A DNA stretch of 64,000 nt from Stercorarius parasiticus (lineage: Eukaryota > Chordata > Aves > Charadriiformes > Stercorariidae): contig VWZL01002568.1 in assembly GCA_013396915.1 (NCBI GenBank), positions 327,294 through 391,293 of the forward strand. The letters run 5' to 3'. Positions 36,796 through 50,415 of this stretch are shown here, one piece after another. The translations under genes and the position numbers were made by a program. The notes under the pieces were generated by a model. That model did no database searches, had not been told where the DNA came from, and was given only the letters and a program-made list of their open reading frames with translations. Within the stretch, counting starts at the first letter, position 1; each line of letters opens with the position of its first letter.

Positions 36796-37977
36796 AAAAT
36801 CCTGACTAAACTGATCGTAACCCACTGAAACTATGCAAGCAAAGGATGGTGACTATACTATTTCAGGAGAGTGTCACTCTTCTTAGCATGGAAGGCATCT
36901 TCCTTGGCAGCTGTCAGCCACAAATGCCCAAATCCATTTCTTTTGGCTGGCTTAATTTTAGCAAATAATGTTAGGTTTTAATACAGTTATTGAAATAACT
37001 ACTTCTTGTCAGAGCTTGCTGAATGTACTAATTCTAGAGTTAATATGAACACGGTTTGACTATTTTTGGTCCAACCTAACCAGACACCTGAGAAATGAAT
37101 AGCATTCTTTTAAGCCTCTTCCAGTTGTTTTTTGAAGCAAGGAAGGGATTTTTGTTGTTGTTTTAAAAACAGAAACGTGCATATTGTATACAACATGCAT
37201 ATAATCATTTAGATTATGTTGCGTCTGTGTAATTCCTTCATGGCACATTTCTTTGAAGAACGATGGAAAAGGATAAGCCTTTCAAAAGCTACAGAAAGGA
37301 AAGAGGCGTGTTTCTAAAAGCGCAGATTTAAGCAAAGTCAAAAAAGCTACACCTGTTAAAGTTGGAGAACAAATTATCTCTTCCAAAGAAAAGTCACATT
37401 TTTCCTATCTTTCCTTTTATCTGACATTTGCTTATCTGCGTCCTGGATCTGTGTTAGCTACCACTCTTTTCAGTAGAACCACTACCTTGATGGTGTGTGT
37501 GCAGGTATAATGTACATATTACATGCACACATCCATCATCTACCTGCCTATACACACACATACACATGTACACATTTATTGATCACCTCTCTCCTACCAC
37601 AAACTCAGCCTTCAGAAGCCATCTAGAACTTCTTGCTTGTCTTAGTTCAGCTTATTCAGAAACATTGATCATGTCAATTGAAGTATTAAGCTCTCTAAAA
37701 CTTGGGCAGCGTCTATATTTAAACAGGTACTTTCACAATATCTGTATCAATACATTAGCTTCATTTTAAAAATATACATTCTACAGTCTCTACACAGATT
37801 GAACTTGTAACTTTTGGCAAATCTCTGCTTATATTGGAGGGAGAGACCTGGAAGGGAGGAAATATGTAATGACGGTTTTGTTCCTATCCACTGAGCTCAG
37901 CTGGTCAAGAATTGCTGGTATTTCAACCTTTAGCTGGACTTATGCAGATTCACAGTTTTGCTGGAAGATGAAATAAT

Positions 37978-38040
37978 CATAGAATCATAGAATGGTTCGG
38001 GTTGGAAGGGACCTTAAAGATCATCTAGTTCCAACCCTGA
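37978..38040 (-). mobile_element. CR1 LINE 3' terminal fragment
   Basis: Only the terminal ~60 bases of a CR1 copy on the minus strand: TCATAGAATCATAGAATGG, then GGTTGGAAGGGACCTTAAAG and ATCATCTAGTTCCAACCC. It is an extreme 5' truncation with no coding sequence. Confidence 0.92.
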
Positions 38041-41000
38041 CAGTTGAACTATTTCAGTTCAACAGAAATAATGATTTATTTACAATAATAAATGTTTTTT
38101 ACGGTAACACAATAATAAGAGATACCCAATATTTTGCTTCCACAGCTCTGGTTGCTCGGCAATTCAGAATGTTTCTATCAAACTCCTGAAACTGCTCAAG
38201 TCTTTAGAGTCATGGAGAGGGAGATTATTGTCGGTGATCTGTGATGTCCTTTAGGTTATATTGTCCTTGGGTCGCATTTAGCCCTCAAAGCCGCATGGAC
38301 CCCAAAGGCTCCTAACTATTAGCAGAGAGACTCATTTCTAGGACTCTGATGCAGCTAAAACCAGTGTCTCCACGTTGTGGGATGTACAAAATCCCAATCC
38401 AGTCCACTTAAACTCTCAGTTTATATGGAGACTCTTAAATAAACTCTCAGTCTAAGAGGGTGGGGAAAGGGTGTGTGTTTTGTTCTGAAGATGGGTGGTG
38501 AATTCAGAGTTGAGAAGTTCGTGTTGCCCGTTTTCAGCAGGCTCTGGGATGATCCCGCACAATTCCATACCGGGTGCGAGGGGGGCGGCTGCTCCTTCCC
38601 TAACCCAGGTAGGTCTGGAAAAAAAAAGTGCTGTAAATCAGTCACTGTGGTGGATACACCAAGTAAAAGGCTTTTCCCTTAGCAATGGTATGTGTGTTAT
38701 TTCCCAAATTAATGCATTTCAGGAGTTGCTGTGTGCCATGGGGATGTTTTTCTGCCTGGTCATATATCATTCCTATTAATATCAGCATGGCTTAAGTGAG
38801 CACCCCGGGAGAGAATCTGACTTCAATTCTGTTACTCGCAGTTGCACTGTTTGCTGTTGCAGTTTAGAAAAAAAAGATTCCTCTGCAATCGGTGTTGCTA
38901 TGGATTTTTCCCTGTATTTACTGAGAAGAGATGGGTGATTTATTTGTCTGGTGTCTCAGCGGTGCATTGAGAAGCAGCGGAACTGAGGGACGTTTCTATT
39001 CTCTTCATGCACTGGATAGGCAAAACAATCAATTTACTGTATTATTTATAACCTGACGTGATTCTAAAAATCACTTGCTGAAAATTTAGAAGCAGCCGAT
39101 AAGACAAAGTTCTGCAAAACGTGAAGAATGTAATATTTATTGGTGGATGCACTGAGCAATTACTTAACTCTTATTGATAAGATGCCAGTGTAGCTCTAAA
39201 ATGTGGGCAGAGCCCACTAAGGAGAACCAACAAACACTGAAGACAAAGTCTAAGACGACTGTCTCTCATTTCCCTCAAAACCCTTTCCCAAATAAGAAAC
39301 CCTATAGCTGAAAAGAACTACATCAGAATATCTGGGGACAAATTGGTTATGTGGCTACTATTAACAGTTTTTATCAGTGTTCCGTGACATTGAAGAAGTA
39401 AATTCTGACACCTGTAACGTCAGTGAATGTAAATTATGGGAAGCTTTAGGAGAAAGATGGGATGTAGAAAGAAAATATAGGACATAAGTGGAGATGAGCT
39501 TTATTACGAAATAGTGGTAAAAAGAAAACAGTGTTTACATCATATGTTTGCATATAGTCTTGCAAATATTCTACATAATTAAGATAAATTTTTAACTGCA
39601 CTGTGTCATGAAGACTTCCAGAAAATGAGACCATGTTCTTCACAAATTCTTATTCTGGACTGCTGTGACTTTTGTTTGTCTTCTTCCAACTGTCATCTCA
39701 CTTCTCTGCTGTTTGAGACTGGATGGCCCAGCTTCATTTTTCCTTCAGGAATACAAAAAGTTTCAAAAGATATAGATGAAAAGATTAAGGATTTCTAGAG
39801 CTGCGTTCTGTCTAAACAAGCCCTAGGCCTATAAACTAGTGAGTTAATTGTATTCTGTCGTGTAGACAGTACACCTATTGTACTGGCTTCTGTCTTTGGT
39901 TTCCCTGAAGGAGAAAAAATGGCAGGACAAGTGCTTATTATGGCAGTTCGGAGTCTTTGAAAACAAACAGCCTTCCTGAGTACGCATATAGTGATGGTGG
40001 CAGAAGCTTTTACTTCCAAAATGTCAAGGGACGAGTTTTGGCCAAGCTTTTCAAACGAACTGGGTCAAGCTAGAGGCAGCAGAATAGTAGGGACTTCACT
40101 TAGGTTGATGTGTTTAAGATTTCACCGAGTCTGGTAGAGAATGACAATAACTACAGAAACAGGCACCAAGGAAGCTTTAAAAAGCTTGATAGTGTTCTTA
40201 TATTCTCAGGTGCATTAGCTATGAAAAATTTTAAAGGATGCCAGCAGAACATCTTGCGTGCTTGTGTGCAGCAGGTTAATTGTAACAGAACTGTTAGGAA
40301 TCTGAGTCCATTTTCTGTTTTATTTTTTTGAGATAAATTCCTTAATGATTGAAGTTGCCTCTGCTTATTTCCCAAGAAGCAGGGAACAAATGATCCGTGA
40401 GGTGTTTAGTCCGTAATATCAATTCACTATGAGAAGGCTTTACCTTGGGATGTGTTTAAATATTCTGAAGATGCTAGGTGCCTCACAAACTAACCACAAC
40501 TGGTGAAAACCTTTTTATGAACATTCCTTCCTCCAGGAGAAGGATTTTTCAGCAGTAACAAACTAGTCTGTGAATCAGTGTCAGGTACCAGCTTTGGGAA
40601 AAGACTTCTGAAATTAAAAAGAAACAAAACAAAAAGAGTAAAAGTATGTTGGTAGTTTCTAAATGAATCTTTTGATATCTTTTCTGTTTTGAAATGACTT
40701 TTCAGTTTGGATTCTTTTTTTTACTATTATTTTAAAGGGTAAAAATTCAATGAGTATATTCTCTAAAATCCATGAAATTTTCAATTTCTGAGAATTCCTG
40801 TTGAAATTAAAAAAGAATTCTGAGTTTTCTAGCCTGCTCTAGTATATTCATCTTCTTAGACTTCTACTGATTCCTTATGTTTTACTCTTTTTTTTTTTTC
40901 TTTCCAATCATTTTAATTTCAGCATGAAATAATCCTTCACTTTCTGTTCCAACCCAAATCTGTCAAATTCGGGAAGAAAAAAATGCATCCCTTCATTTTC

Positions 41001-44000
41001 CTCTCCTGTTGGCAGTCAAAAAGTAGAGTTACAACCTCATACTTTGGAATAGGTAGTCCATTTAAAGCAATGCTCTGCACATTTTTGAGGTAATTAACAT
41101 GGTGAAAGAAACACTCTGGAATTCAGTTATAAACAGACATTTTGTAAATTAAATATTAGATAAGGCTATCAGCGGTGTGGAGGACAGTTCTGTTTGTTAG
41201 ACAAATCTTTCCAGATTCTGCATTTTGCCAGAAGAATTCAAACTGCTTTTGTGAAATATTTAAGTTTTGAAACAGTGTTTAAATCTATGTGTTTCGCAGT
41301 TCACCAGAAGTTAATTGAAACCCTTACTGATGTAAAAGGAAGAAAATCAAACTTTAATATTATTTCATCAAATTTATTGTCTTTCCAGCCTCTGGAGTTT
41401 TGGATATTTGGAGAAATAGAAAAGTAATGATGAAATGCTTTTGAAAAGTGCAGAGTTGGATCAGTGCGCCAATACCTGCGGAATTGCTATAAACACAGCA
41501 GCCAAGCTGGTTTAAAATGAATACCGGAAAATGAGAAACTCACACAGCTTCTTTGATATCATACGCTAGTTACGAAATTGAATAAAAACGTCTCTCCGGT
41601 ATCTTTAATCTCTTCAGAGGTTGGTAGAAGTCCAACAAAAGCCAATCATGAAACCCACAACCTCTTTCCACTTGACAGTATCTCTCAATTACTCCATTGG
41701 AGTCGCAATTTTACCTCAAGAATGGAAGACTTTTTTGGCATTTTGCACAATTTGCATGCACACTTTTATATACATATATATTTATATGTATAAAACAATC
41801 AGCTAAGGCATCTTTGTTCTATGACTGAATATTTTACTAACCCTGACTTTTAAAGTACTTATTGCAACTGAGAACTGGTGAATTATATCCACATCTGTCT
41901 CCGTTACCCTAGAAAACATACAATCTTTAAGTGCTTTAAGGTTGCTGAGTCCAGTCATGCAAAGTTCTGCAGTCTCAAATCTAATCGCTTTGCATGTTGG
42001 AGACAGTAGCTATTGTTTGAAGATATTTCGTAACTTTTATAGCTGAAAATTTGGCTTTCATTACATAAACACAGTGGAAAACAAAACACTCGTTGGGAGG
42101 AATGCTAAAGCGGTAGTTTAAGCTGAAAGAAAAATTTTAACCGTAGAAAGTGTATGCCAGAGCTCAGCTGCAGGCAAATATGAGAAAGACAGACGTGAAC
42201 GGGGGAAAGCAGGCTTTGAAATTCATAGCATTCTTTTAATTTGAAATAGAAACTATTTTCCCATCCAGCGTCTTGTTCGGTTTTTATACACAACATAAGC
42301 TTTTCTGCTTCAGGAAAACTCCCTGGGATGAGAGGACCTTTCACTGGCACAAAATCAGGACGGTGACCCCCCTGTCTGCTCTCATTTATGCTCTAGAAAA
42401 CAGACATTTATAACAAGGATCTAGGTCTCAAGCATTCATCAAAGTGTGTTTGTAAGGAGAAGTAATACCTCAACAGATCTGGGGAAGGGATATAGCATCT
42501 GAGAACCTGTCTGCTTTTTCACCTAGCCTTACAAATCCCGTGTCCGTTTTCTCTCCAGACCTCAAAGGTAATGCCAGGGTATACAAGACTGTCTTCAGAA
42601 CGATGAATTCCCAGGAACTGAAACCATTTCTGTCACTGGGATGACAATGGGCATTCTAGTGCATCAAATCAGAACAGTTTGACTTTCACACTTTCGAGGT
42701 CAAAGGAAATTGTCATGAAATAAAATCCTCACTTGGGAAGAAGGAAGATTAGGTTGCTCAACGTCTCTCATCTTTGAAAATAATTCCCGTTCCTCCTAAA
42801 ACTCCTCCCACACACAACAGAAGTTCTGTGTCTCCTTCCAAAGCCGTCACCCTACAGTTCCTGGTGTCAGGGAAATGACACCTACACCTTCCTGCTCTGT
42901 CCTTTTTCTCTTCCCTCCTTTCTTGTATACATTTATGTTTTTCTCTTCTAATCTGCTGGACAGAATATATTCTCATTTTACATATTTCCTTCTAGTAGTT
43001 ATTCCACCAGATTGAGATTCAAATTAGAAATTCAGTCTAAAGACTGGTTACCTGCCAGAGGATAGATGAAGGACAAAGAGTCCTCTTCCCCTCTTAACAT
43101 AATGTCCAACTCTATTCCAGTGTCAAAGGAAAAAACATTTTCTGGTTATTAACTCATCAATGAACCTGCTGGTTGGCAAAGCACTGCTAATAAAAATAAA
43201 AATATATGTTTATATATAAAGTCACTTAGGATCAGTAGTTGAAATCAATGCTTTTCTTGTTTTGTTCAGGAAACAAGCACCAGGTGAAAATCTGCTGCTG
43301 TGCTCGTGATTTCCCCAGTGCTACCAGAGACGTGGATAACTTCCAGTCCATGTAGCCCAGTCACGGAGAGTCCAATTAATTCCTTTGTGATGGAAAACTT
43401 TAGGAGACACGATTCTAATACTATTCTGTAATATTAGCCGAACTAATAATAACAGCTAAACTTCATAGCAATACAGACATTTGGAACAGAATTATGGAAA
43501 GACGTAAGAAGGTAATATTTTTGAAAAAAAAGTATGAAAGAAACAATAATTAAATGTTTGAGTTGTTGGGTAGAAGTATGAGAGGTAATTTAGCGTTTGA
43601 ACAACTTGACTATATAAATATGCATAAACACACTCATTTCTGCATTAATTGTCACATATGTGTGTGTGTAAGCAGTTTTCAAACTCTGGATGTCACAGTA
43701 AGGAAAAAAACTCGCTTCTTTCAATTGCGTCTAACATAATTCAGAATAATGTTTTAAAGGAAAAAAAAAAAATATTGCCTTTTGCCTGGAATCCAAGCAG
43801 TATGACAGAACAGAATGTCTCTCAAGTTGTTTCCCTAATGCTCCTCTGGGGAAAAAAAAAAAAAAAGAAGCTGCCCACAGATTGAAGAATAACAAGACTG
43901 TGGGTTTTTTGGGGTGACAAAGAACTACACTGGCCTCTCATCAGAACAATTCAGCAACTTTTCTCAACATTAGGCTGGTAAGTATCATATCCAAGGAGTG

Positions 44001-47000
44001 ACGCTGTGCTCTGTAGCTCGGGAGTGACGAATAATGTGTTCACTAAATGTATTCCCCCTTCACCATCTGGAAATTGTCTGAAATAAAATAACTTTAAATT
44101 TATTCACTAATAAAAATTCATGGATTTCTCCAGCAAATAATTCTTGCACTGTAGATCAATTGTGTAAACTTATTAGGATTACTATTTGCAAGTCTGACTT
44201 CACTGGTTAATTAAGCAAATCAATTGATGTTTCTGTTCTTGTCTAAAATAGGAATCTGTAGAGAGAGGGTCAAACTCCGCAATTTTTTTGTCTGGTGGCT
44301 TAAGACAGTACATTTAGACCTTCCAAAACTGTTGCTAAATTTGTAGAACCAGGCTCCTTCAAGATTTTAACACTGCCATTTTTAGACTTAGAGGAATGCT
44401 TCAAAGGATCTCGCTTTCATGGCCTGTTTCCTCTCTTGTATTGGTCTTGGAGTAGAGAGAGAGAAAGAAGCTGAAAGAGTCCAAATTTACTATTTTTCAT
44501 TAAAAGCTAATGCTGCTGCCACTGACCTGCCTCTCAACCCTCATTCTTCTGCCACTATTAGATGTGAATGTTCTTTGAATGTTCTTATGAGGATTTTCGC
44601 TTGTGCCTAAGTGAGGTAGTTATCGAAGTTTAATATGGATTTACAGCCTAACTGCAGGTCTTCCTGGGAATTTACTGTACTACTGAAGAAAATGGTAAAG
44701 CGTACAGTTAGCATTAACTCCCTTCAATTTTTGGCTACGCAGATGACGTTGTTGGGGACAAATGAACAAGTTTATTCAATTTCCTTAAATTTCATGGAGA
44801 ACGACCTTCTTTTTTACCTATTTTAATTGATGAATTTTCTTTTCTCTTTCATCAGTGCTGATGCAATCAATATTTCTCTTATGTATAACTGTGTATAAAT
44901 CTTACTTTTTAAAATGAAATTGCTTTGTTTCTCCTTTTTATTTATCCTCTTTTCCCCGTTGTCATTTGTAGTAAAATGAGAGAAATAGACAGGTGCTCAT
45001 TAATGCAAAATTAGTCTCTGGTGCAGAGAAGATTTCACAGAATATTAGAATGTTGAGCTATTGATATTCATGATGGCCAAGGCCTTCACTTCACAGTATG
45101 TTGCCTTTTAACTGTCTTGTAGGATTGTCACAGAAAGCAGCCTGTAAAACAGTATCCCTCTAAAACTACAGTATATTGATTTATCCACCCATAAACCAAA
45201 GTATAATATATAGGTAAATATACTGTTTCACTAACAAGTACAAATAGACTGGCATTTTTTCATAAAAAAGAGGAGGTAAACAAACTCTCAAGGTGATTAA
45301 TGTTATCGTAGCTGATATAAATTATCACAGGGCTGATGCAAGCTCAATGAAAATAGTGTAAATCACATTTATTGTCCTTGAGTTAAATCTAAACATCCCA
45401 TTGCTGTTTGGGACCTTCATCTTATTCGTCTTCCTTAAGGCCTCTATGCACTTTCTTGAAATTTCAGCTGGAGTTGTGTTGGTTCCCTGCTTTATTGCAA
45501 TAATGGCAATGAGGCAGAATATACCTTGCAAATCATTTATGCGGGGAAAAATCAGTTTAAAAACACAAATTGTTTGCCTTGGGTTTATGCTAAGAGCAAA
45601 TTCTCAAAGATTTTTAACACTTTATTTGGAGATCACTATTTAAATGGTAAACTTTTAGAAACTACAGCTTGCATGCAGTCATAAGTTCCAAATGATTAAA
45701 CATTGTCTGGTGGAAATAGTTATATGTATTAGACCAGACTAATCTGATTTTTTAAATAATCATCGCTATTTACGCAACAGTTGTAGCACAAATATTTTAA
45801 GTAAAAATATTTAAATTAGGTTTATGCTTAAATATAAGTAATTTAATTTAATAAAATTCCATTATTAGTCTTTTTAGAGTTAAGCTGTTTATTTATTGGT
45901 GGACATTCAATATATTTTTAATGGAATGTGTGTATTTTGTGTTGGTTTTTTGATGAACTGGATATGGATTAAGCTCCACTTTCTGCCTAGTAGAAATTTA
46001 TAAATATAGACTTTTGTAAGATAGTTTGATTATGTATATTTTACTTGTGAGGTATTTTTATATCAGTAAACTTGTAGATAGATATGATATAGGTATAAAT
46101 GATATAGACATGTCCAATAAGTGATCCTGTCATCAGTTAATCCCTGAAGGCTCCATGCAGGCCAAGTTGTCCTACAGGTCCAGCACAGTAACAAACCATA
46201 ACAAACCTTCCCACTCAGGATAATGAGTGGATTCCAGCTGGTTTTGGGAGAAATTGTATCAACATTAGTTTTCGTTACAGTCTTCGTGTGTCTTGAATGG
46301 AAAGCAACATGGACAGAACTTCATTCACACTGTACGTCAAATGAAAGGAGAAGAGGATCAGACCCTTTTGGAACTAGAAGATGCATCTGTGGTGCTTATC
46401 CTGGCAGGAATGATCAGCATTTAGTCTGGCATGGCCTTGGGTGTTTGCTTTCCATGCAAACTTGAACTACAGCAAATACCGGAAAAAGAAATTAAAGCTG
46501 GTGGTAAGTAAATACTGACAACTGTATACAAGCTCCTAAAATAAAGCCTTATGTTTTGTGGACATATTGCAGCTTATGACATCAAGAATACGTGAAATAT
46601 AGGAGAAAAGGGTATTTTTAATTGTTCTGCCCTGCAAGGTGCTGGTTTCAGTTGTAGGAGTAGCTCGGATTGTTAGCATTCCAGCTGCACAACTTGCCAG
46701 TCCTACCAGTAATAATAACCAATGCCTCAGCGTCTATTTAATGAAAGTAGAGCTCTACTGAAAACGTGAAGGCCAATAATTTCTGATTTGCCTTGCTATT
46801 ATTGAGTTTTGTCACCTTAATTAGTAAATGATAGATTTATCCTCCACAAAAAGTTTTTCTTATGAAAAGCTGAGAGATTTTGTGAGGATGATTGCATTTT
46901 TTGCCATAAAACAATGCATGCTTTCTTGACGTTACCTGCAGGGAACACTTTCTGTCGAGAAAAGGACAGAAAAAAAGATGTCTTGCGTTAACTAATCTAA

Positions 47001-47317
47001 GTTGTGACAAATCAAATACCGGGCAAATATTATTTTTTTCTGAGACTTAAGGAAGGCTTAGGGGACCCAGGGAGAACATTATTGTATGATTCAGTAACAA
47101 AAATCACTCATTTTAGCAGGATTAATTTTTTGCCGGGAGCATTCTCCTGAAAGGAAAGTGAGCTAGACTAATGGCAGTGCTAAATATTTGCATACCTTCT
47201 GGACACTGCAATTCTTTATCAAGCATTTTTATTGCCCCCACCAACACCTGCAGAGCTGTGTAGGAAATTCTGAATAGACAGTGGCTTTATGGGCCACTTA
47301 TTTTGTAGATAACAGCC
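38041..47317. other. CR1-free unique stretch, no recognised gene
   Basis: About 9.3 kb of AT-rich sequence with no recognised transposon or gene. It contains A runs at 43761-43772 and 43852-43867 and a TA-rich tract near 41766-41795. A short GC-rich splice-bracketed segment lies at 38541-38608. Open frames are at most 94 codons and unrecognised. Confidence 0.4.
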
Positions 47318-47616
47318 CAGAACCCCCCGCAGCCTGGGCTGCATCCCCAGCAGCGTGGGCAGCAGGGCAAGGGGGGGATTCTGCCCCTCTGCTCCNGAGA
47401 TGAGATGTGAGGCAGAAATTGTTTGCTGTGAGGGGGGTGAGCCCCTGGCCCAGGTTGCCCAGAGAAGCTGTGGCTGCCCCATCCCTGGAGGGGTTCAAGG
47501 CCAGGTTGGACGGGGCTTGGAGCAACCTGGGCTGGTGGGAGGTGTCCCTGCACAGGGCAGGGGGTGGCACTGGGTGGGCTTTACCTTCCAACCCAAACCA
47601 TTCTATGATCTGAGTT
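47318..47616 (+). mobile_element. CR1 LINE copy with internal loss at an N
   Basis: A + strand CR1 copy in two pieces joined by an N at 47396. The left piece (about 47318-47395) contains CAGCAGCGTGGGCAGCAGGG and GATTCTGCCCCTCTGCTCC, from the middle of ORF2's C-terminal half. The right piece (47397-47616) contains the end of ORF2 and the 3' tail to CCAACCCAAACCATTCTATG. The part normally between them is absent. The right piece is a near twin of the 3915-4155 copy, with a small deletion near 47581 in the tail. Confidence 0.9.
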
Positions 47617-50086
47617 TCTGACCATGTTCCTCAACCCTGAGTCACAGAGATAGCAGCTGAAGAGACCAGGAAGAAGGGAAGCCCATATATATCTGATTTG
47701 ATTACTCAGTGGTTAGCGTAGCAGAGTGCAAGAGATTCTGGTTTGTTTCTTCCCTCTGTCTGGGGATTATTTAAGTGCAGTATACTTTTCCTCTGGTCTC
47801 AGAGCTGCTGTGCTGTCTTGTTGGATTCATGGAGGTTTAAGTCTCTCAGTCATTGCTGCTGGACACATTCTCCTTCATGTAACAAAACAAAGACAAACCC
47901 TCCTGCTCCCAGCGGATGCTTTTCTCACATCAGACTAAATCTGTTTTAAGCTTGGTGCTCCTGAACTTGCAGCTCTGAGCATTGCAATGTCTGGACAGAG
48001 TGGCTGGTACAGCATCTATATATTTGCATTAATGTAATCCTCATTAATGCCCAGAAGCAAGGTTAACTAGCCTAAGTGAAATGCTATGTAATTGCTACAC
48101 CAGGTCTGCTAATTAGCCTGGGGGAACGTGGTTCTAAAATGCTTGCTGCTTATGAGACCAGAACTACCTTGGGTATCATTGCAAGGCAATGTTTTATTCC
48201 TTGAAATTCAACCTGTGCTTCAGTCTTCAAAATAAAATGAGGAAAGGGAAAAATCTTTAAGCAGCTGGAGCTGAACAACTCCTTTTTGTTTCGTGTGAAA
48301 TCCAAGTATCCAGTAGAAATAGGATTTTCACTAAAACTTGGTATGCTTTTTAATCTTACAGGAATTTCACAATTATGAGTTACTATAGGACTATTTGTTA
48401 TTTATTATTATTTTACTCCTCTTTGAAAGATGTTCCTCCCTTTCAAGACTAGAGGAAGTAACCCTTTTTACGAATGTATCTATTTTACCAGCTGCGGAAT
48501 TCAAGGTCTACCATGCGTCTTTGTGCTTGACAAGGTTGCTTTGAACACCTTGTTATGACTGTTATTGTAGTCACTGTTTGAAGCATCAAGTAGTAAGGAA
48601 CACTTTGGCTGGACAACCTTTCTGATTTTTAACTAAAATAATAATTATTAGCTTAATCTATTGAAAGCAAAAAAAGCTTTATTTAATAGTTCTAATCTCT
48701 AACTCATTTAAACTTAAAAAGATAAAATCTCAATTTACTGGCTTAAATTTCAATGTCTTTAGCTTCCCATACAGTGAAATATTTTGCACATCTTTATTTT
48801 CATGTTTGTTAACAGATTTTCCTACTTACCTTTTTGGCTCAGACTTGCTCAGACTGACACACCTGATAAAGACTTAGGTCTTCAGCAACAAAAATAAATA
48901 TTCTGGTTAAAAGAAAGTGTTCAGAAGACTTCACTACCTGTATTAAAAAATAATATGAAATTATGAATCCTTATCCATTTTACTTTGAAATCAGTGCTAG
49001 ATTTTTTTTTCTCTTTTTTTCTTGAGTGGGCAAATACATCCTTTTCTGACTGAATGCAAGTAAACTCTTTGTTCAGTGTGCAGGCCCCATGGCCATGTCT
49101 CATTACATGTACTTCACTTTTGGATTAAAATGAGTCTTCTCCCTTGGATAGTGCAGTAATCTGCATGGTATAGCATGGAGCTGAATTGACCTTTGAATAC
49201 TTCCAAAGGGCTCTGGGTCTGCCTGTAGCTTAAGGATATTTTGAAAATTTTACAGGAGATGGTAAAGAGGAAAGACTCTAATTCATCAGTTGGACAACTT
49301 ATTACTTTGATGCTAGATTTGGTTCTTTAAACAGTCATTTACCCTGACATGTGAGTAAAAAAATGAGCTTATCAGAAGCTTAGAGAACCATTGTTTCTAC
49401 CTCGTATAATGTCAGCAGGAGCTTATCATTTTCTTTTTAATACAGCAAATGCCTTTTTTGCAAGGTCAAATTGTGTCATTCTAATTTAGTTCTACGATTT
49501 CTTTTCCTCTTCTTGCTTAAAAGAATTTTTAAAGAAAACAATAGGGTTTTTTCTTTTTTTTCTTTTTTTTTTTTTTTTTCTGTTTCTACTGTAAGTTTGG
49601 TTGAGGTAATGTTGCAACATCATATTTAGCCAGATTTTTATCAGTAACTGATGATGAAATTTTTCTATATAAATTACAGATTGATTTTGAAGGCTTTGGA
49701 CAGTAGTAAACCAAAGTTTGGAAACTGTAAGGTGAGACAGAAGCTATTTAGCTTGGGAAACCATGCAAATGAGGTTATATAATACTAGTATGGAAATAAC
49801 TAGGATTTGCAAATTAACGAAAGACAGAGGAATGGATTTTGAAAGAAAAAGCTGACATGGACTGTATTTTTGGAGGCAAGAGTACCAATAACTTGGGAAT
49901 CTGGCCATTTGTTTGGATATAGAATGTTGTCAATGACTGTTACACTAAATGTTCAAACTTGATCCATCTGAGCCTGGCTTTTAGTATTGAGCACACTTCA
50001 ACCTTTGAGACTCATGTTGTGAGAGGGAACAAGGATACAAGAGGAAATAACTGTAAAATCTGCTCTGTGGTCTGAGAACATTGATT
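47617..50086. other. Unique AT-rich stretch, no recognised gene
   Basis: About 2.5 kb without gene or transposon. The part at 47960-48190 is rich in homeodomain- and POU-type core words. A T homopolymer tract lies at 49547-49580. Confidence 0.4.
49547..49580. repeat. T homopolymer tract
   Basis: Over thirty bases, almost all T with single C interruptions. Confidence 0.75.
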
Positions 50087-50415
50087 TTATCTACCTGAGA
50101 GGAGGTTTTAAAGAGGTGGGGGTCAGCCTCTTCTCCCAAACAACAGGTGATAAGACTGAGGACAAGGCCTCAACTTGCACCAGGGGAGGTTTAGATTGGA
50201 TGTCAGGAAAATTTCTACACCGAAAGGGCTGTCAAGCATTGGAAGAGGCTGCCCAGGGCAGAGGTGGAGTCACCAACCCTGGAGGTATTTAAAAGCCAGG
50301 CAGACGTGGTGCTGAGGGACGTGGGGTAGTGGGGGTTTTTGTCAGAGTTAGGTTGGTGGTTGGACTCGAGGATCGGAAAGGATCCTTCCAACCTAGATGA
50401 TTCAATGCTTCTATG
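50087..50415 (+). mobile_element. CR1 LINE copy, C-terminal ORF2 plus 3' tail
   Basis: A + strand CR1 fragment of about 330 bases. It begins TTTATCTACCTGAGAGGAGG and continues through GCCTCTTCTCCCAAACAAC, TTGCACCAGGGGAGGTTTAG and GGCTGCCCAGGGCAGAGGTG. Its tail includes GGTTGGTGGTTGGACTCGAG and CCTTCCAACCTAGATGATTC. The coding part has lost frame, for example in AGGAAAATTTCTACACCG, so only short open pieces remain. The tail type matches the 31430 and 54993 copies. Confidence 0.92.

Larger units (their letters stand above)
32131..37977. other. Unique stretch with GC-rich patch, no recognised gene
   Basis: About 5.8 kb without recognised transposon. It holds pyrimidine-rich patches near 33355-33415 and 34070-34095, a GC-rich patch at 36040-36610 and a T-rich tract at 36747-36795. 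Two short + strand segments (33419-33458, 35512-35569) are bracketed by good splice-like signals. Confidence 0.4.

Noticed and set aside
46223..46465. 80-codon open frame with a hydrophobic start
   Set aside because: The start looks like a membrane segment, but the rest has no recognisable pattern and there is no transcript context.
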